A stretch of DNA of 64,000 nt from Roseateles saccharophilus (GCF_004342485.1 NZ_SMBU01000001.1:350353-414352); one strand, 5' to 3'. Positions 45,241 to 54,412 are shown, counted from the stretch's first letter. Notes: generated from the sequence alone by a model not told the origin. Made by a program: numbers and translations.

Positions 45241-46749
45241 TCACATCGCGGCGGCCGAAGGGCAGGGGGCCTGCCGTGCCGCCGCTGCGGGCGCGCGCAC
45301 GAAGCGGCGGCCGCGCGGCCCGTAGACGGTGTCGGGCTCGGGGAAGATCCACAGCAGCGCGGGATAGAGCAGGCCGCCCATGGCCAGGGACACCGGCACG
45401 CTGACATCGAAGCCGCCGGTGAACACGCTCAGCGGGCCGGCGTACTCGCCGGGCACGTTGGCGAACAGCAGGCCGGTCGTCGCGCTGGCCACCCAGGCGC
45501 CCATGGCGCGCAGGTTCCAGCCGCCGGTGAACCAGTAGTGGCCGCCGCGCAGGCCGCGGTTGAAGACCTGCAGGTCGTCGGCCAGGTAGTGGCCCCGCCG
45601 CGTGGCGTAGCCGATCACCATGATGGCCACCCATGGGCAGCTGAACGTCACGATCAGCGTGGCGAAGGTGGAGACGCTCTCGACCAGGTTGAAGGCGAAG
45701 CGGCCGACGAAGATGAAGACGCTGGCCAGCGTGCCGATGGCCAGCGTGGCGCGCACGCGGTTGAACAGGCGCGGCAGGATGCTGGAGACATCCAGGCCGG
45801 TGCCGTAGAGGGCGGTGGTGCCGGTGGATATGCCGCCGATGATGGCGATCAGGCAGGTCGGCAGCAGGAACCAGCGCGGCGACACCGCCAGCAGCCCGCC
45901 GATGTAGTCGCCTGACGCGATGAACTGCGGCGCTTTTGTGGCAATGATGGTGGCCGTGGCCAGGCCGAACAGGAAGGGCGCCAGCGTGGCGACCTGGGCC
46001 ACGAACACCGCGCCGATCAGGCGGCGCCGGGGCGTGTGCTCGGGGATGTAGCGCGCCCAGTCGCCCAGCGTCGATGCAAAGGACAGGGGGTTGCTCAGCG
46101 CCACCAGGGTGGCGGCGAGAAACGCCGGCCAGAAGCCGGCGTGGCCGGTTTGCAGCCTGCCCGCATAGCCTGTTTCGAGCGTGCCCGCGAAGGCGAAGAT
46201 GCCCATGGCGAACAACAGGCTGGCGGTCCAGACGGCGACCTTGTTCACCCACAGCATGAAGCGGAATCCGTAGATGCAGACGGTCAGCACCAGCACGGCG
46301 AACAGCCCGTAGGCGCAGCTCAGCGTCAGGCCGTTGACCGGCAGGCCCACCATCTCGTGGGCGCCGCCGACGAGCGCGTCGCCCGAGCTCCACACCGCCA
46401 GTGAGAAGAACGCGATCGAGGTGAGCAGCGCCAGAAAGGACCCGATGATGCGGCCGTGGATGCCGAAGTGCGCGCCCGAGGACACGGGGTCGTTCGTGCC
46501 ATTGCGCGCACCGAACAGGCTCATCGGCGCCAGCACGCAGGTGCCCACCGCCACGCCCAGCAGGATGGACGCAGCGCCGGCCCAGAAGGGCAGGCCCAGC
46601 AGCACGGGCAGGGCGCCCAGCACCGAGGTGGAGAAGGTGTTGCAGCCCCCGAACAGCAGCCGGAACAGGTCTATGGGGCGCGCGTAGCGGGATTCGTCGG
46701 GGATGCGCTCGAAACCGAACTGTTCGACTTGCGTGATCTGGGTGCCCAT
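45241..46749 (-). CDS. NCS1-family permease (purine/cytosine permease-like)
   Basis: A 502-residue transporter with about twelve hydrophobic segments. Family blocks: N-terminal FERIPDESRYARPIDLFRLL, LGLPFWAGAASILLGVAVGT, FGARNGTNDPVSSGAHFGIH and the CPWVAIMVIGYATRRGHYLA loop typical of CodB/NCS1 proteins. NCS1 carriers move nucleobases, hydantoins or related nitrogen compounds with Na+ or H+. Position upstream of an agmatinase-like gene, 85 bases away on the same strand, suggests uptake of a guanidino or ureido compound. Substrate unknown. Confidence 0.88.
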   Translation of the reverse strand: MGTQITQVEQFGFERIPDESRYARPIDLFRLLFGGCNTFSTSVLGALPVLLGLPFWAGAASILLGVAVGTCVLAPMSLFGARNGTNDPVSSGAHFGIHGRIIGSFLALLTSIAFFSLAVWSSGDALVGGAHEMVGLPVNGLTLSCAYGLFAVLVLTVCIYGFRFMLWVNKVAVWTASLLFAMGIFAFAGTLETGYAGRLQTGHAGFWPAFLAATLVALSNPLSFASTLGDWARYIPEHTPRRRLIGAVFVAQVATLAPFLFGLATATIIATKAPQFIASGDYIGGLLAVSPRWFLLPTCLIAIIGGISTGTTALYGTGLDVSSILPRLFNRVRATLAIGTLASVFIFVGRFAFNLVESVSTFATLIVTFSCPWVAIMVIGYATRRGHYLADDLQVFNRGLRGGHYWFTGGWNLRAMGAWVASATTGLLFANVPGEYAGPLSVFTGGFDVSVPVSLAMGGLLYPALLWIFPEPDTVYGPRGRRFVRAPAAAARQAPCPSAAAM

Positions 46750-46973
46750 GCCTGTCTTCCGTGCTGCCCGGGTGTGCGGCAGGCGGCGCGACGGCGGCGC
46801 ACCTCACACCCTTGTTGTCTCATTGGCTGTTCTGGCTGGCAGGAAGTATCAAAGCGCCGCCCGCGCGGCGATTCGGCATCTGGTGTCCTTCAGATTGATG
46901 GGGGTCGATGCTTTCGGAGGCGGCCGGCAGCGCGGACGCCCGGTGGCGCGGCGCATCGGGTCGAGGGCAACCG

Positions 46974-47987
46974 TCAATCGGTAGCCGCGGGCTCGTTCTC
47001 GGTGTGCCGGTCAGGCTCCGTGGTGCGGAGGATTTCGTTCAGGACAGAGGTGGCGTAGTTCCCGGCGGACAAGGAGAACGTGAGCACCAGTTGATGGGCC
47101 TGCGGCCATTCCCATGACATGCCCAACGGGCTCGCCACCAGGCCGCGGCGCTCCTGATCCAGGCCGGCATGTTCCATGCCGTCGCACAAGGTGGCGTGGC
47201 GTTCGGCCACGCCGTTTTCCAGGGCCTGCGCTTGCTCGGCGGTGGCCACGCGGCCCCGCCCCCAGAGCGGCCCGGTGGGCCGGCCCGCCTCGTCCATCAC
47301 ATCGCCGGGCAGGGTCTTGCCCCAGAGCCCCTGCTGGAAGCGCAGCGCCAGCACTTCATTGAAGACGAAGGAGCGCACTGCCGACAGGTAGATGCCCTTC
47401 TTCTTCGGGTTGCGCACGCGGATCTCGCGCGCCCGCATGGCGCGGCCCTGCTCGACGTTGCCGCCCTCAAAGCCGAAACGCTGGGCGCCGAAGTAGTTGG
47501 GCACGCCCTGCGACGCAACGGCCTTGAGGTTGGCCTCGATGGCGCCGCGGTCGCCTGCCACGTCACGCAGCACGATGCGGAACCGGTTGCCCTGCAGGTC
47601 ACCGGGGCGCAGCTTTTTGACGTGGCGGCTCTGACTCAGCACCTTGAACTCCGGGTGCTGAAGCAGGGCGAGGTCGGGCGTCTCGCCCTTGGGTAGATAG
47701 ATGCTGAACCACTGGCGGGTGACGGCGTAACGGTCCTTGAGGCCGGCATAGCCCACGTCCCACTCCCGCACGCCGGCGGCCTCGGCCAACTGCTGGGCGA
47801 CGAAGGCGGTGTTGGCGCCGTTCTTTTCGACGTCCAGCCAGATGTGCTCGCCCTCACCGCAAGGCTGCTGCAGCGGCAGCTCGGTCACGATGAAGTCTTC
47901 GTTGAGGAGTTTCAGGGTGGCACTGGCGCCGCTGGCTGGATAAGCGCTGGGCCACTGCGGCAAGGTCGTGTATGGGGCGTTGGTCAT
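46974..47987 (-). CDS. truD: tRNA pseudouridine(13) synthase TruD
   Basis: A 337-residue protein. Motif I WDVGYAGLKDRYAVTRQWFS holds the catalytic aspartate; VLSQSRHVKKLRPGDLQGNR, ANLKAVASQGVPNYFGAQRFG and LPGDVMDEAGRPTGPLWGRG follow in TruD order. It isomerises uridine 13 in tRNA-Glu. This is a housekeeping gene and appears to be the chromosomal boundary of the accessory segment on its right. Its 5' end faces the repeat array beginning at about 48,077. Confidence 0.93.
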   Translation of the reverse strand: MTNAPYTTLPQWPSAYPASGASATLKLLNEDFIVTELPLQQPCGEGEHIWLDVEKNGANTAFVAQQLAEAAGVREWDVGYAGLKDRYAVTRQWFSIYLPKGETPDLALLQHPEFKVLSQSRHVKKLRPGDLQGNRFRIVLRDVAGDRGAIEANLKAVASQGVPNYFGAQRFGFEGGNVEQGRAMRAREIRVRNPKKKGIYLSAVRSFVFNEVLALRFQQGLWGKTLPGDVMDEAGRPTGPLWGRGRVATAEQAQALENGVAERHATLCDGMEHAGLDQERRGLVASPLGMSWEWPQAHQLVLTFSLSAGNYATSVLNEILRTTEPDRHTENEPAATD

Positions 47988-48076
47988 GGGCGGTCTGGCA
48001 GTACCGGCCGTAAGTCGGGATAGAGTGTCTGGCCGACCAGGGGGGGCGGGCAGGGATTTTCTCCCTGGCCGCTATT

Positions 48077-48251
48077 TGTTCAGACCGACCGGTTAACCGA
48101 CAACCGACGACGGCTTCAGGACCCCGAGCGTGAACCCGGCTTCATGACGCGGACGACGGCAGCCGCTACGGAGCCGTTTCCAAACTCAGCGCAAACCGAC
48201 ACTCAGCCCAAACCGACAGCCGCACCGACAGTCAGACTGTCGGTTTGCGCT
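48077..48251. repeat. Array of ACCGAC / GTCGGT repeats with tandem and inverted copies
   Basis: ACCGAC occurs at 48,084, 48,096, 48,103, 48,195, 48,212 and 48,224 and its complement GTCGGT at 48,239. Within this, a 17-base unit (ACTCAGCGCAAACCGAC) is tandemly repeated with one mismatch (48,184-48,200 and 48,201-48,217), and AGCGCAAACCGACA (48,188-48,201) has an exact inverted copy at 48,238-48,251. An ACCGACAGT-CAG-ACTGTCGGT perfect hairpin spans 48,224-48,244. The density is far above chance. Such arrays typify transposase-binding ends of Tn7/Tn5053-like elements; an operator array is the alternative. Confidence 0.75.
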
Positions 48252-48323
48252 CAAGTCCGAACCGAGACTGAGCCTGAATCAGACGCTTAGCCGAACTTGC
48301 GTCAAGCAGTCTTGAAATCACTC

Positions 48324-48372
48324 GTCATTCAAGTCTGAACTTTCGGGTCAGACTGTCATTCAACTCTGAATT
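48324..48372 (+). repeat. Direct repeat of GTCATTCAA(G/C)TCTGAA type
   Basis: GTCATTCAAGTCTGAAC (from 48,325) recurs as GTCATTCAACTCTGAAT (from 48,355), 30 bases apart and in the same orientation. A related sequence, CTCAAGTCCGAAC, sits at 48,251. With TGTCGGTTTGCGCT at 48,238 these form a set of three rightward-reading units each beginning TGTC or CGTC, as in the multiple transposase-binding sites of Tn7-like ends. Confidence 0.6.
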
Positions 48373-48579
48373 TTGGCTTGCGCATAGCAGCAAGAATGCC
48401 CGACGGATGCCTGCAGCCTGATCGCTCAGCGAGTGGAAGACCTGACGGCATGGCTGGGTGAGTTGGAGACGAGCAGCCGGGACTTCCGCTGAACTCTTCC
48501 GACGACCTCAACTTGAACGGGTTGCCAATGCCTCCTACGCTTCGGTGAAGGAGAGCTCATACAGCGTCGAGGAGACCCC

Positions 48580-48822
48580 ATGGACAACCTGTTCTTCGCC
48601 ACCGACGGATCTGCCTCCGCGCTGGCGTGGGTGCAGCTCTACGAACTCGGATACCTCGGGGTGGTCCGTTTCGCTGTGGACACCACGAGCGGGACAGCGC
48701 TGCGACATGAATGCATCCGGCACAGGGACACACGGGAGCAGGCCTTGCAGGACGCGCGCCGCGACGCGAGCACGCTGGTCCGGAGGTGGGTCGACGAGAG
48801 GGTGCGGCTCCGTGATCGGTGA
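48580..48822 (+). CDS. Small hypothetical protein (80 aa)
   Basis: ATG at 48,580 preceded by a good ribosome-binding site (GTCGAGGAGACCCC). The 80-residue product (beginning MDNLFFATDGSASALAWVQL, charged C-terminus rich in Arg and Asp with RDTREQALQDARRDASTLVR) has no signal peptide or membrane segment and I recognise no family. It lies alone between the repeat array and the IS110 element, on the accessory side. It may be a real orphan gene. Confidence 0.5.
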   Translation: MDNLFFATDGSASALAWVQLYELGYLGVVRFAVDTTSGTALRHECIRHRDTREQALQDARRDASTLVRRWVDERVRLRDR

Positions 48823-50003
<1,181 letters not shown>

Positions 50004-50089
50004 GCAGACCGGCTATGACGGCTACGGGCCGCCTCGGTCATTCATGCTTCATTGGCTGAACGACCGGTCACCTCCTCCCATTAGGCGAT

Positions 50090-50773
50090 TCACAGCAGCT
50101 CAATGACTCTTTCAGCCGTCACTTTGGCCGACTGCGGGTTCTGGCCGGTCACCAGTCGACCGTCCACGACGGCTTTGGGGACGAAAGGCAACAGAGCCTT
50201 CTCGAACCGCGCGCCACGTTGCTTCATCTCTTGTTCGGCGTTATAGGGCACCAGCTTGCCGACGCCGGCCAGCAATTCCTCCACCCATGTGAATCCGGTC
50301 AGTCGCCGGCCGGCCACCAGCAGTGAACCATCGGAAAGCTTGGTGTTGAGCAACCCACAGTAGCCGTGGCACACCGAGGCGACGACACCGCCCTGCTCGT
50401 AGATGTCGCGCGTGAGGCGCTGTAGGCCAGCGTCATCCGGGAAGTCGTACATCACCGCGTGGCCGCCGGTGAAATAGATGGCGTCGAAGTCCTTGGGGTC
50501 GATGTCCTCGGGTCGCGCGGTGTTGGACAACAAGCCCTGGCGGGATGGGTCTGCGAGCCAGCGCTTGGCCGAGGCGTCGGCGTTGGGCCATTTCAGCGAG
50601 CGAGGCTCCAGCGGCGACAGGCCACCTTTCGGGCTGACCAGGCGCTGCTCGAAGCCCTGCGCCGCAAAGAGGTCGTAGGCATGAGTCAGCTCCGACAGCC
50701 ACAACCCCGTGTGTTCCGAGGGCGAGTCGAAGTGGGCGACGTTGGTGACAACAAGCAGGATGCGGCGAGTCAT
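50090..50773 (-). CDS. DJ-1/PfpI-family protein (HchA-like)
   Basis: A 227-residue DJ-1/PfpI protein: MTRRILLVVTNVAHFDSP, GLWLSELTHAYDLFAAQGFE, DFDAIYFTGGHAVMYDFPDD and the nucleophile elbow VVASVCHGYCGLLNTKLSDG. The Cys-His pair in VCHGYC marks the catalytic site of this family, which includes glyoxalase III and chaperone-like enzymes that deal with reactive carbonyls. The ATG at 50,773 is chosen; the longer frame overlaps the upstream gene. Last gene of a leftward operon with an NmrA-like and an acetoacetate decarboxylase-like gene under a divergent MerR regulator. Confidence 0.88.
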   Translation of the reverse strand: MTRRILLVVTNVAHFDSPSEHTGLWLSELTHAYDLFAAQGFEQRLVSPKGGLSPLEPRSLKWPNADASAKRWLADPSRQGLLSNTARPEDIDPKDFDAIYFTGGHAVMYDFPDDAGLQRLTRDIYEQGGVVASVCHGYCGLLNTKLSDGSLLVAGRRLTGFTWVEELLAGVGKLVPYNAEQEMKQRGARFEKALLPFVPKAVVDGRLVTGQNPQSAKVTAERVIELL

Positions 50774-50787
50774 ATTGCGTACCTCGA

Positions 50788-51726
50788 TCAGGAAGTCGCG
50801 CGGCGAGACTCGTCGCGGATCAGCCCCAGACCTTTCCGGTAGGTCGTGACCTGGAACTCCGGAAAGCGCTGCTTGAACTTTGTTGAGTCGAAGAGGTTGT
50901 CGCGCTCGTAGCGAGGCAGCAGCTCGCGCAGTTCTCGGACTTGGCTGGAAACGAGGCCCGCCGCCGTCAGCATCCATTTGCGGAGCACCTTGTACGAGGG
51001 CTGCGTTCCGAACACTTCGGCTGCCAGCTCGACGAGTTGCCGATAGGTCAGCCGCTCGTCGTCACAGGGCAGATGCCAGGTCTGGCCGAACGCATCCGGC
51101 GCGTTGCCCAGCGCGGCCAGGGCGCGGCTGGCGTCCGGCGTCCAGATCAACGTGCGGCGCGTGTCGTCGCGCACGGGCACTCGCGGCGTCTCACCGGCCT
51201 TGAGCTTGTCGATGACCAGCGTGTTCGTGATGCTTTGCGTCTTGCCTGGGCCGTAGAACTCGGGCGCGCGGCCGATGACGACGGGGATGTCCCCGCGCGC
51301 CATCTCCTGAAGCACCATGCTTGCCATCTCTGCGCGCACACGGCCCTTGCGCCCCACTGGCTCGAAGGGCGCGTCCTCGCGCAGCACCCGGTCGTCCTGC
51401 GGGTACATGTAGGTGTTGTCGAAGTAGACGAACTTGGCGCCCGCCGCGCGCGTGGCGTCCAGCGCGTTCTTCAGCATCAGCGGGAACTGCTTCTCCCATA
51501 GGTCGGTATCGGGCGGCAGGCCGGCTGTGAAGTAGACGATGTCGCTGCCCTTGACCGAATCGGCGGCCTGTTTGGCGTTGAGCAAGTCGGCCGGTGCCAG
51601 CAAGTCGCTCTCGTTGACCTTGCGAGGGCTGCGGCTGACGAGACGCAGCTCATCTTCGGTGGTGCGCCTTAGCTCCCGCGCAAGTTCTACGGCGATCTGG
51701 CCGGTGGCGCCCAGGATGGTCTGCAT
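50788..51726 (-). CDS. NmrA/epimerase-like NAD(P)-binding protein
   Basis: A 312-residue extended short-chain dehydrogenase-like protein with the N-terminal motif MQTILGATGQIAVELARELR, VKGSDIVYFTAGLPPD, and YFDNTYMYPQ with the Tyr of the epimerase/NmrA group. It probably reduces or rearranges a small carbonyl compound or serves as a redox sensor. Placed between DJ-1 and acetoacetate decarboxylase-like genes, 14 and 32 bases from them. Confidence 0.8.
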   Translation of the reverse strand: MQTILGATGQIAVELARELRRTTEDELRLVSRSPRKVNESDLLAPADLLNAKQAADSVKGSDIVYFTAGLPPDTDLWEKQFPLMLKNALDATRAAGAKFVYFDNTYMYPQDDRVLREDAPFEPVGRKGRVRAEMASMVLQEMARGDIPVVIGRAPEFYGPGKTQSITNTLVIDKLKAGETPRVPVRDDTRRTLIWTPDASRALAALGNAPDAFGQTWHLPCDDERLTYRQLVELAAEVFGTQPSYKVLRKWMLTAAGLVSSQVRELRELLPRYERDNLFDSTKFKQRFPEFQVTTYRKGLGLIRDESRRATS

Positions 51727-51758
51727 GGTGGGTCCTCAGTCTGTTGGACGTCGTCGCC

Positions 51759-52724
51759 TTACAAAGGCTTGGGCGCGTACAGCGCGCTCTGGAAATCGGG
51801 CACGTACTCGTACTTCAGGAGTTTGCCCAGCTTCAGCGCCTTGATATAGGTCGAGAGGCTGCCGTCAGTCAGCGTGAGCTGCACGTCATCCGCGCTGCTG
51901 CTGCTCGCGTGGCGGAGTTGACGGGAGACTGCGAAGCCCGTCGTCAGCTCGCCTTTCTGGTCGACATTGGTGAAGCTGTTCTTGACCATGACCTCCTTGC
52001 TGGACAGGTCGTCGAGCTTGCGGGTCTCCACCGTCACGTCAACCTGCTTGGTCTTGGCGTCGTAGATTTCGACCACGACGGCCTTGTCCGTCTCCTTGTA
52101 GTCGATGTCGGTCAGCCATTTCGGCAGGTTGTAGCCCACCACGCCGCGCACCCGAGCCAGTTCCGTGTTCACCGGCAGCTTGAGCACGTAGCCCCAGAAG
52201 TCGCCGTTCAGGGACTGACTGAGCAGCGTGAACGGACCGAAGCTGGATGAACCCGGCTTGTTGGTGACGATGGACAGGCCGATCTCGTTGTAGCTGTCGT
52301 TGTCGCAGTAGCGGTAGGTGTAGGCAGTCAATGCAATGAGCCCGCGGCCCGGCCAGACCTGAAGCGGCTGCACCTGTTCCAGCACCTTGGCCGGCATCAG
52401 CGCCTTGAGCCGGTCCAGGTCCGCCGTGTAGATGGCCGTCACGCGGCTGGTCTTGTAATAGAAGTTGGGTGAGTAGGACTCGAAGCCGATGTCCACGCGC
52501 TCCTTCTTGAGCTGCTTGAACCAGCTCAAGTCGACGTCGGGAGCTTCGGCCGCAATGACGCTCAGTGGCGGGTTTGACCGGTATCGGTCATACAGCCCTC
52601 CCTTCACGACTGGCACCGGCTGGCCGGCGACGTCGATGGTCGTGGTTTGGGGCTGCGCCCACACGGCGCCGGCGCTGAGGCTGAGGACGGCGCCGACGGT
52701 GGCGGCAATCGTTCGGACATTCAT
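51759..52724 (-). CDS. Exported acetoacetate decarboxylase-like protein
   Basis: A 321-residue protein with a clear signal peptide (MNVRTIAATVGAVLSLSAGA then VWAQ). The mature part resembles the acetoacetate decarboxylase (ADC) superfamily: YKTSRVTAIYTADLDRLKAL, VWPGRGLIALTAYTYRYCDN, NEIGLSIVTNKPG, FWGYVLKLPVNTELARVRGV and YNLPKWLTDIDY. Cytoplasmic ADCs use a Schiff-base lysine; a secreted member is unusual and probably has a different reaction. First gene of the MerR-controlled leftward operon. Start set by the signal peptide at 52,724. Confidence 0.75.
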   Translation of the reverse strand: MNVRTIAATVGAVLSLSAGAVWAQPQTTTIDVAGQPVPVVKGGLYDRYRSNPPLSVIAAEAPDVDLSWFKQLKKERVDIGFESYSPNFYYKTSRVTAIYTADLDRLKALMPAKVLEQVQPLQVWPGRGLIALTAYTYRYCDNDSYNEIGLSIVTNKPGSSSFGPFTLLSQSLNGDFWGYVLKLPVNTELARVRGVVGYNLPKWLTDIDYKETDKAVVVEIYDAKTKQVDVTVETRKLDDLSSKEVMVKNSFTNVDQKGELTTGFAVSRQLRHASSSSADDVQLTLTDGSLSTYIKALKLGKLLKYEYVPDFQSALYAPKPL

Positions 52725-52755
52725 GGCTTCACTCAGAGACGTTGACGATGTCGAA

Positions 52756-52786
52756 ACTCTAAGGTTAAAGTTAAGTTCAATGTCAA
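52756..52786 (-). promoter_or_regulatory. MerR-type promoter with 19-base spacer
   Basis: On the minus strand TTGACA (52,786-52,781) and TAGAGT (52,761-52,756) are separated by 19 bases, the overlong spacing that defines promoters under MerR-family activators. The spacer is A/T-rich (TTGAACTTAACTTTAACCT) and contains a partial dyad. It lies in the 81-base gap between the ADC-like gene and the divergent merR gene, so it should drive the leftward operon when MerR is activated. Confidence 0.65.
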
Positions 52787-52805
52787 GCGGTGATTTGGAG
52801 CTCGG

Positions 52806-53234
52806 ATGAAGATCGGCGAACTGGCGCGGCGCACCGGCCTGGCCGCATCGCGCATCCGCTTCTATGAGAAAAGCGGCCTGCTCAGCACGGTCGAACGGCG
52901 CGAGAACGGCTACCGGCAGTACGGTCCGGAAGCGCTGTGGATGCTGGAAATCATCGCCAGCGCCCAAAGCGCGGGCTTCTCACTCGATGAGATTCGGAGC
53001 CTGCTGCCGGACTCCAAAGCTACCTGGCAGCACGATGCTCTTCTGGAGAGCCTGCAGCGCAAAGTCGCCGAAATCGAGCTGCTGCAACAGCGGCTTGCGC
53101 AGAACAAGGCGCGCCTGCTCGTGGCCATTGACACCATGAAGAACCGTCCCGAAGACATGGCCTGCGCCGACCGCCCCCAATGGGTGCTGGACCAACTACG
53201 CGCCGCAGGCGCAGACGGCGCTCAACGCGACTGA
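52806..53234 (+). CDS. MerR-family transcriptional regulator
   Basis: A 142-residue MerR protein: MKIGELARRTGLAASRIRFY, EKSGLLSTVERRENGYRQYG and the dimerisation coiled coil LLESLQRKVAEIELLQQRLA. The C-terminus lacks the cysteine pattern of metal or SoxR-type sensors except one CADR motif, so it more resembles regulators of organic stress compounds. Divergent from the ADC/NmrA/DJ-1 operon whose promoter has the expected long spacer. Confidence 0.88.
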   Translation: MKIGELARRTGLAASRIRFYEKSGLLSTVERRENGYRQYGPEALWMLEIIASAQSAGFSLDEIRSLLPDSKATWQHDALLESLQRKVAEIELLQQRLAQNKARLLVAIDTMKNRPEDMACADRPQWVLDQLRAAGADGAQRD

Positions 53235-53572
53235 GCCAGCGTCCTCATCGCCTGCTGCGTCGCAGCGCCATCGCAATGGCCAGATCAACAATCCGCGCCG
53301 GCCTGAAGTTCGCTGTTTGACATCCACCAACTCTGAGGTCTCGTCTTCCATCAGCCGCAACGGCTGCGAAGCCGTCCGTCCGAGCGAGGGGCTTGGCCCG
53401 CCGGTCCGGGCGGAGGCTTGACTCCCAAGACGGTTGCTGAGCAGGCGCCCGCGATGACAGCGACGGCGTTCAGACCCTCGGCGATGCCGGGGGTTTTCTT
53501 TTGCTGCCGCTCTGCCATCCACCCCTTTGAGGACCCGGGACGCTTGGCGCTCCTGCTACGCCCCTGGGCAGC
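53235..53572. other. 338-base gap between merR and the ImmA/IrrE gene
   Basis: No gene is supported here. The stretch is ordinary in composition and ends with a strong rightward terminator (53,475-53,502), listed separately. It separates the MerR-controlled stress operon from the defence genes, both of which end or start convergently into it. Confidence 0.5.
53475..53502 (+). terminator. Rho-independent terminator
   Basis: CCCTCGGC (53,475-53,482), loop GAT, GCCGGGGG (53,486-53,493), then TTTTCTTTT. The eight-base stem has one G-U wobble and is followed by a nearly pure T tract, so this is a strong terminator for rightward transcription from merR, 240 bases downstream of its stop. It protects the convergent defence operon from read-through. 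Confidence 0.8.
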
Positions 53573-54412
53573 TCATCGCCTGCCTCGAGGTGCCAGGTAC
53601 GACCCGTGCTCGTTGTACTTCCTGTTCCCAACGGTCGGGTCAAAGCCTGCCGAAAGCATCTTCGAATCCGCCAGATAGAGCAGCACCAGTACTTCGTCCC
53701 CTCGCAGTCGAACGCACTGCTCAAAAACCTCATACCTGTCAGCGTCCGAGTTGGTGAACCAAGCATCGGCAGACTGCTTCCCCAGGATGCGGCACTCCTT
53801 GCCCTCATAGAGCAGGTCGTAGGCGAAACTGTCTTCGTCGACGGTGTCCTTGAGATACCACCGACGGGGGACATGCTTGGCAGCTGCTTGCCAGCGCAGC
53901 CCAGCCTTGGAGTAGCAAGCAATGATGACGGGCAGCGTGTCAACGCCCACCAGGCGCAAGGCCGTGGCGGTCAAGCTGGTCTCAAACCGCTGTGCAACGT
54001 CACTCAGCTGCTTGAAGTTTGGGCGATCCACGCCGCGAAGGGCCTCGTGGAACAGGCTTGCTGGCATCAGCAGATGGGAAGCAAACGTGTCGGCTTCCTT
54101 CTCAAGCGCGGTCGACGAGGAAAAGTTGTCTTCAACGGCATCTACCCGGCACCGGAACGAACGGCCGCGGTGCAGTGTCCAATGGCCAAGCTCGTGCGCC
54201 ACCGAAAAGCGCTCCCGACCACGATAGCTGGAAGGGTTGATCGTGGCGATAGCTCGATCTCCCACACCGACAAGCGTCGCTTCGCAGCCGCTGAGCTGCT
54301 CGTAGACCACTTCGACGCCGGCATCAAAGGCAATCGCTTCGACGTCCAGTTCCTCTACGCTGCTGATACCCAGACTTTCGATGACAGCTTCGGCGTGCTC
54401 ACCGGGAGTCAT
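53573..54412 (-). CDS. ImmA/IrrE-family metallopeptidase
   Basis: A 279-residue protein with the zinc-peptidase motif FSVAHELGHWTLH (His 73, Glu 74, His 77) and the downstream EKEADTFASHLLMPASLF, whose glutamate is the third zinc ligand; these define the ImmA/IrrE group. Such proteases cleave repressors or regulators after a stress signal; ImmA-like CapP in some CBASS loci cleaves the repressor CapH. The C-terminal 130 residues after the catalytic domain are of unknown fold and could sense a signal. The start ATGA overlaps the stop of the small upstream gene, and the operon diverges from the CBASS genes, so it most likely controls them. Confidence 0.88.
   Translation of the reverse strand: MTPGEHAEAVIESLGISSVEELDVEAIAFDAGVEVVYEQLSGCEATLVGVGDRAIATINPSSYRGRERFSVAHELGHWTLHRGRSFRCRVDAVEDNFSSSTALEKEADTFASHLLMPASLFHEALRGVDRPNFKQLSDVAQRFETSLTATALRLVGVDTLPVIIACYSKAGLRWQAAAKHVPRRWYLKDTVDEDSFAYDLLYEGKECRILGKQSADAWFTNSDADRYEVFEQCVRLRGDEVLVLLYLADSKMLSAGFDPTVGNRKYNEHGSYLAPRGRR

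Larger units (their letters stand above)
47988..48579. other. 592-base non-coding gap holding the truD promoter and a repeat array
   Basis: No convincing gene. The first 90 bases must include the truD promoter. From 48,077 to 48,372 lies a dense set of short repeats described separately. Between 48,388 and 48,491 a short open frame ends TAWLGELETSSRDFR then stop; it has protein-like character but no start and no recognised family, so it may be a residual gene end. The composition is more A/T-rich than the left 47 kb, marking a change to accessory DNA. Confidence 0.6.

Noticed and set aside
46750..46973. Guanidine or other riboswitch upstream of the NCS1 permease
   Set aside because: Inspected because of the agmatinase context, but I see no recognisable conserved riboswitch core in the 224-base leader.
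48077..48372. CRISPR array
   Set aside because: Repeats are short (6-17 bases), irregularly spaced and partly inverted; there are no uniform spacers and no cas genes.
48388..48491. Short open frame ending in GELETSSRDFR
   Set aside because: No start codon or ribosome-binding site and only about 35 codons; kept as a note in the gap description, not as a gene.
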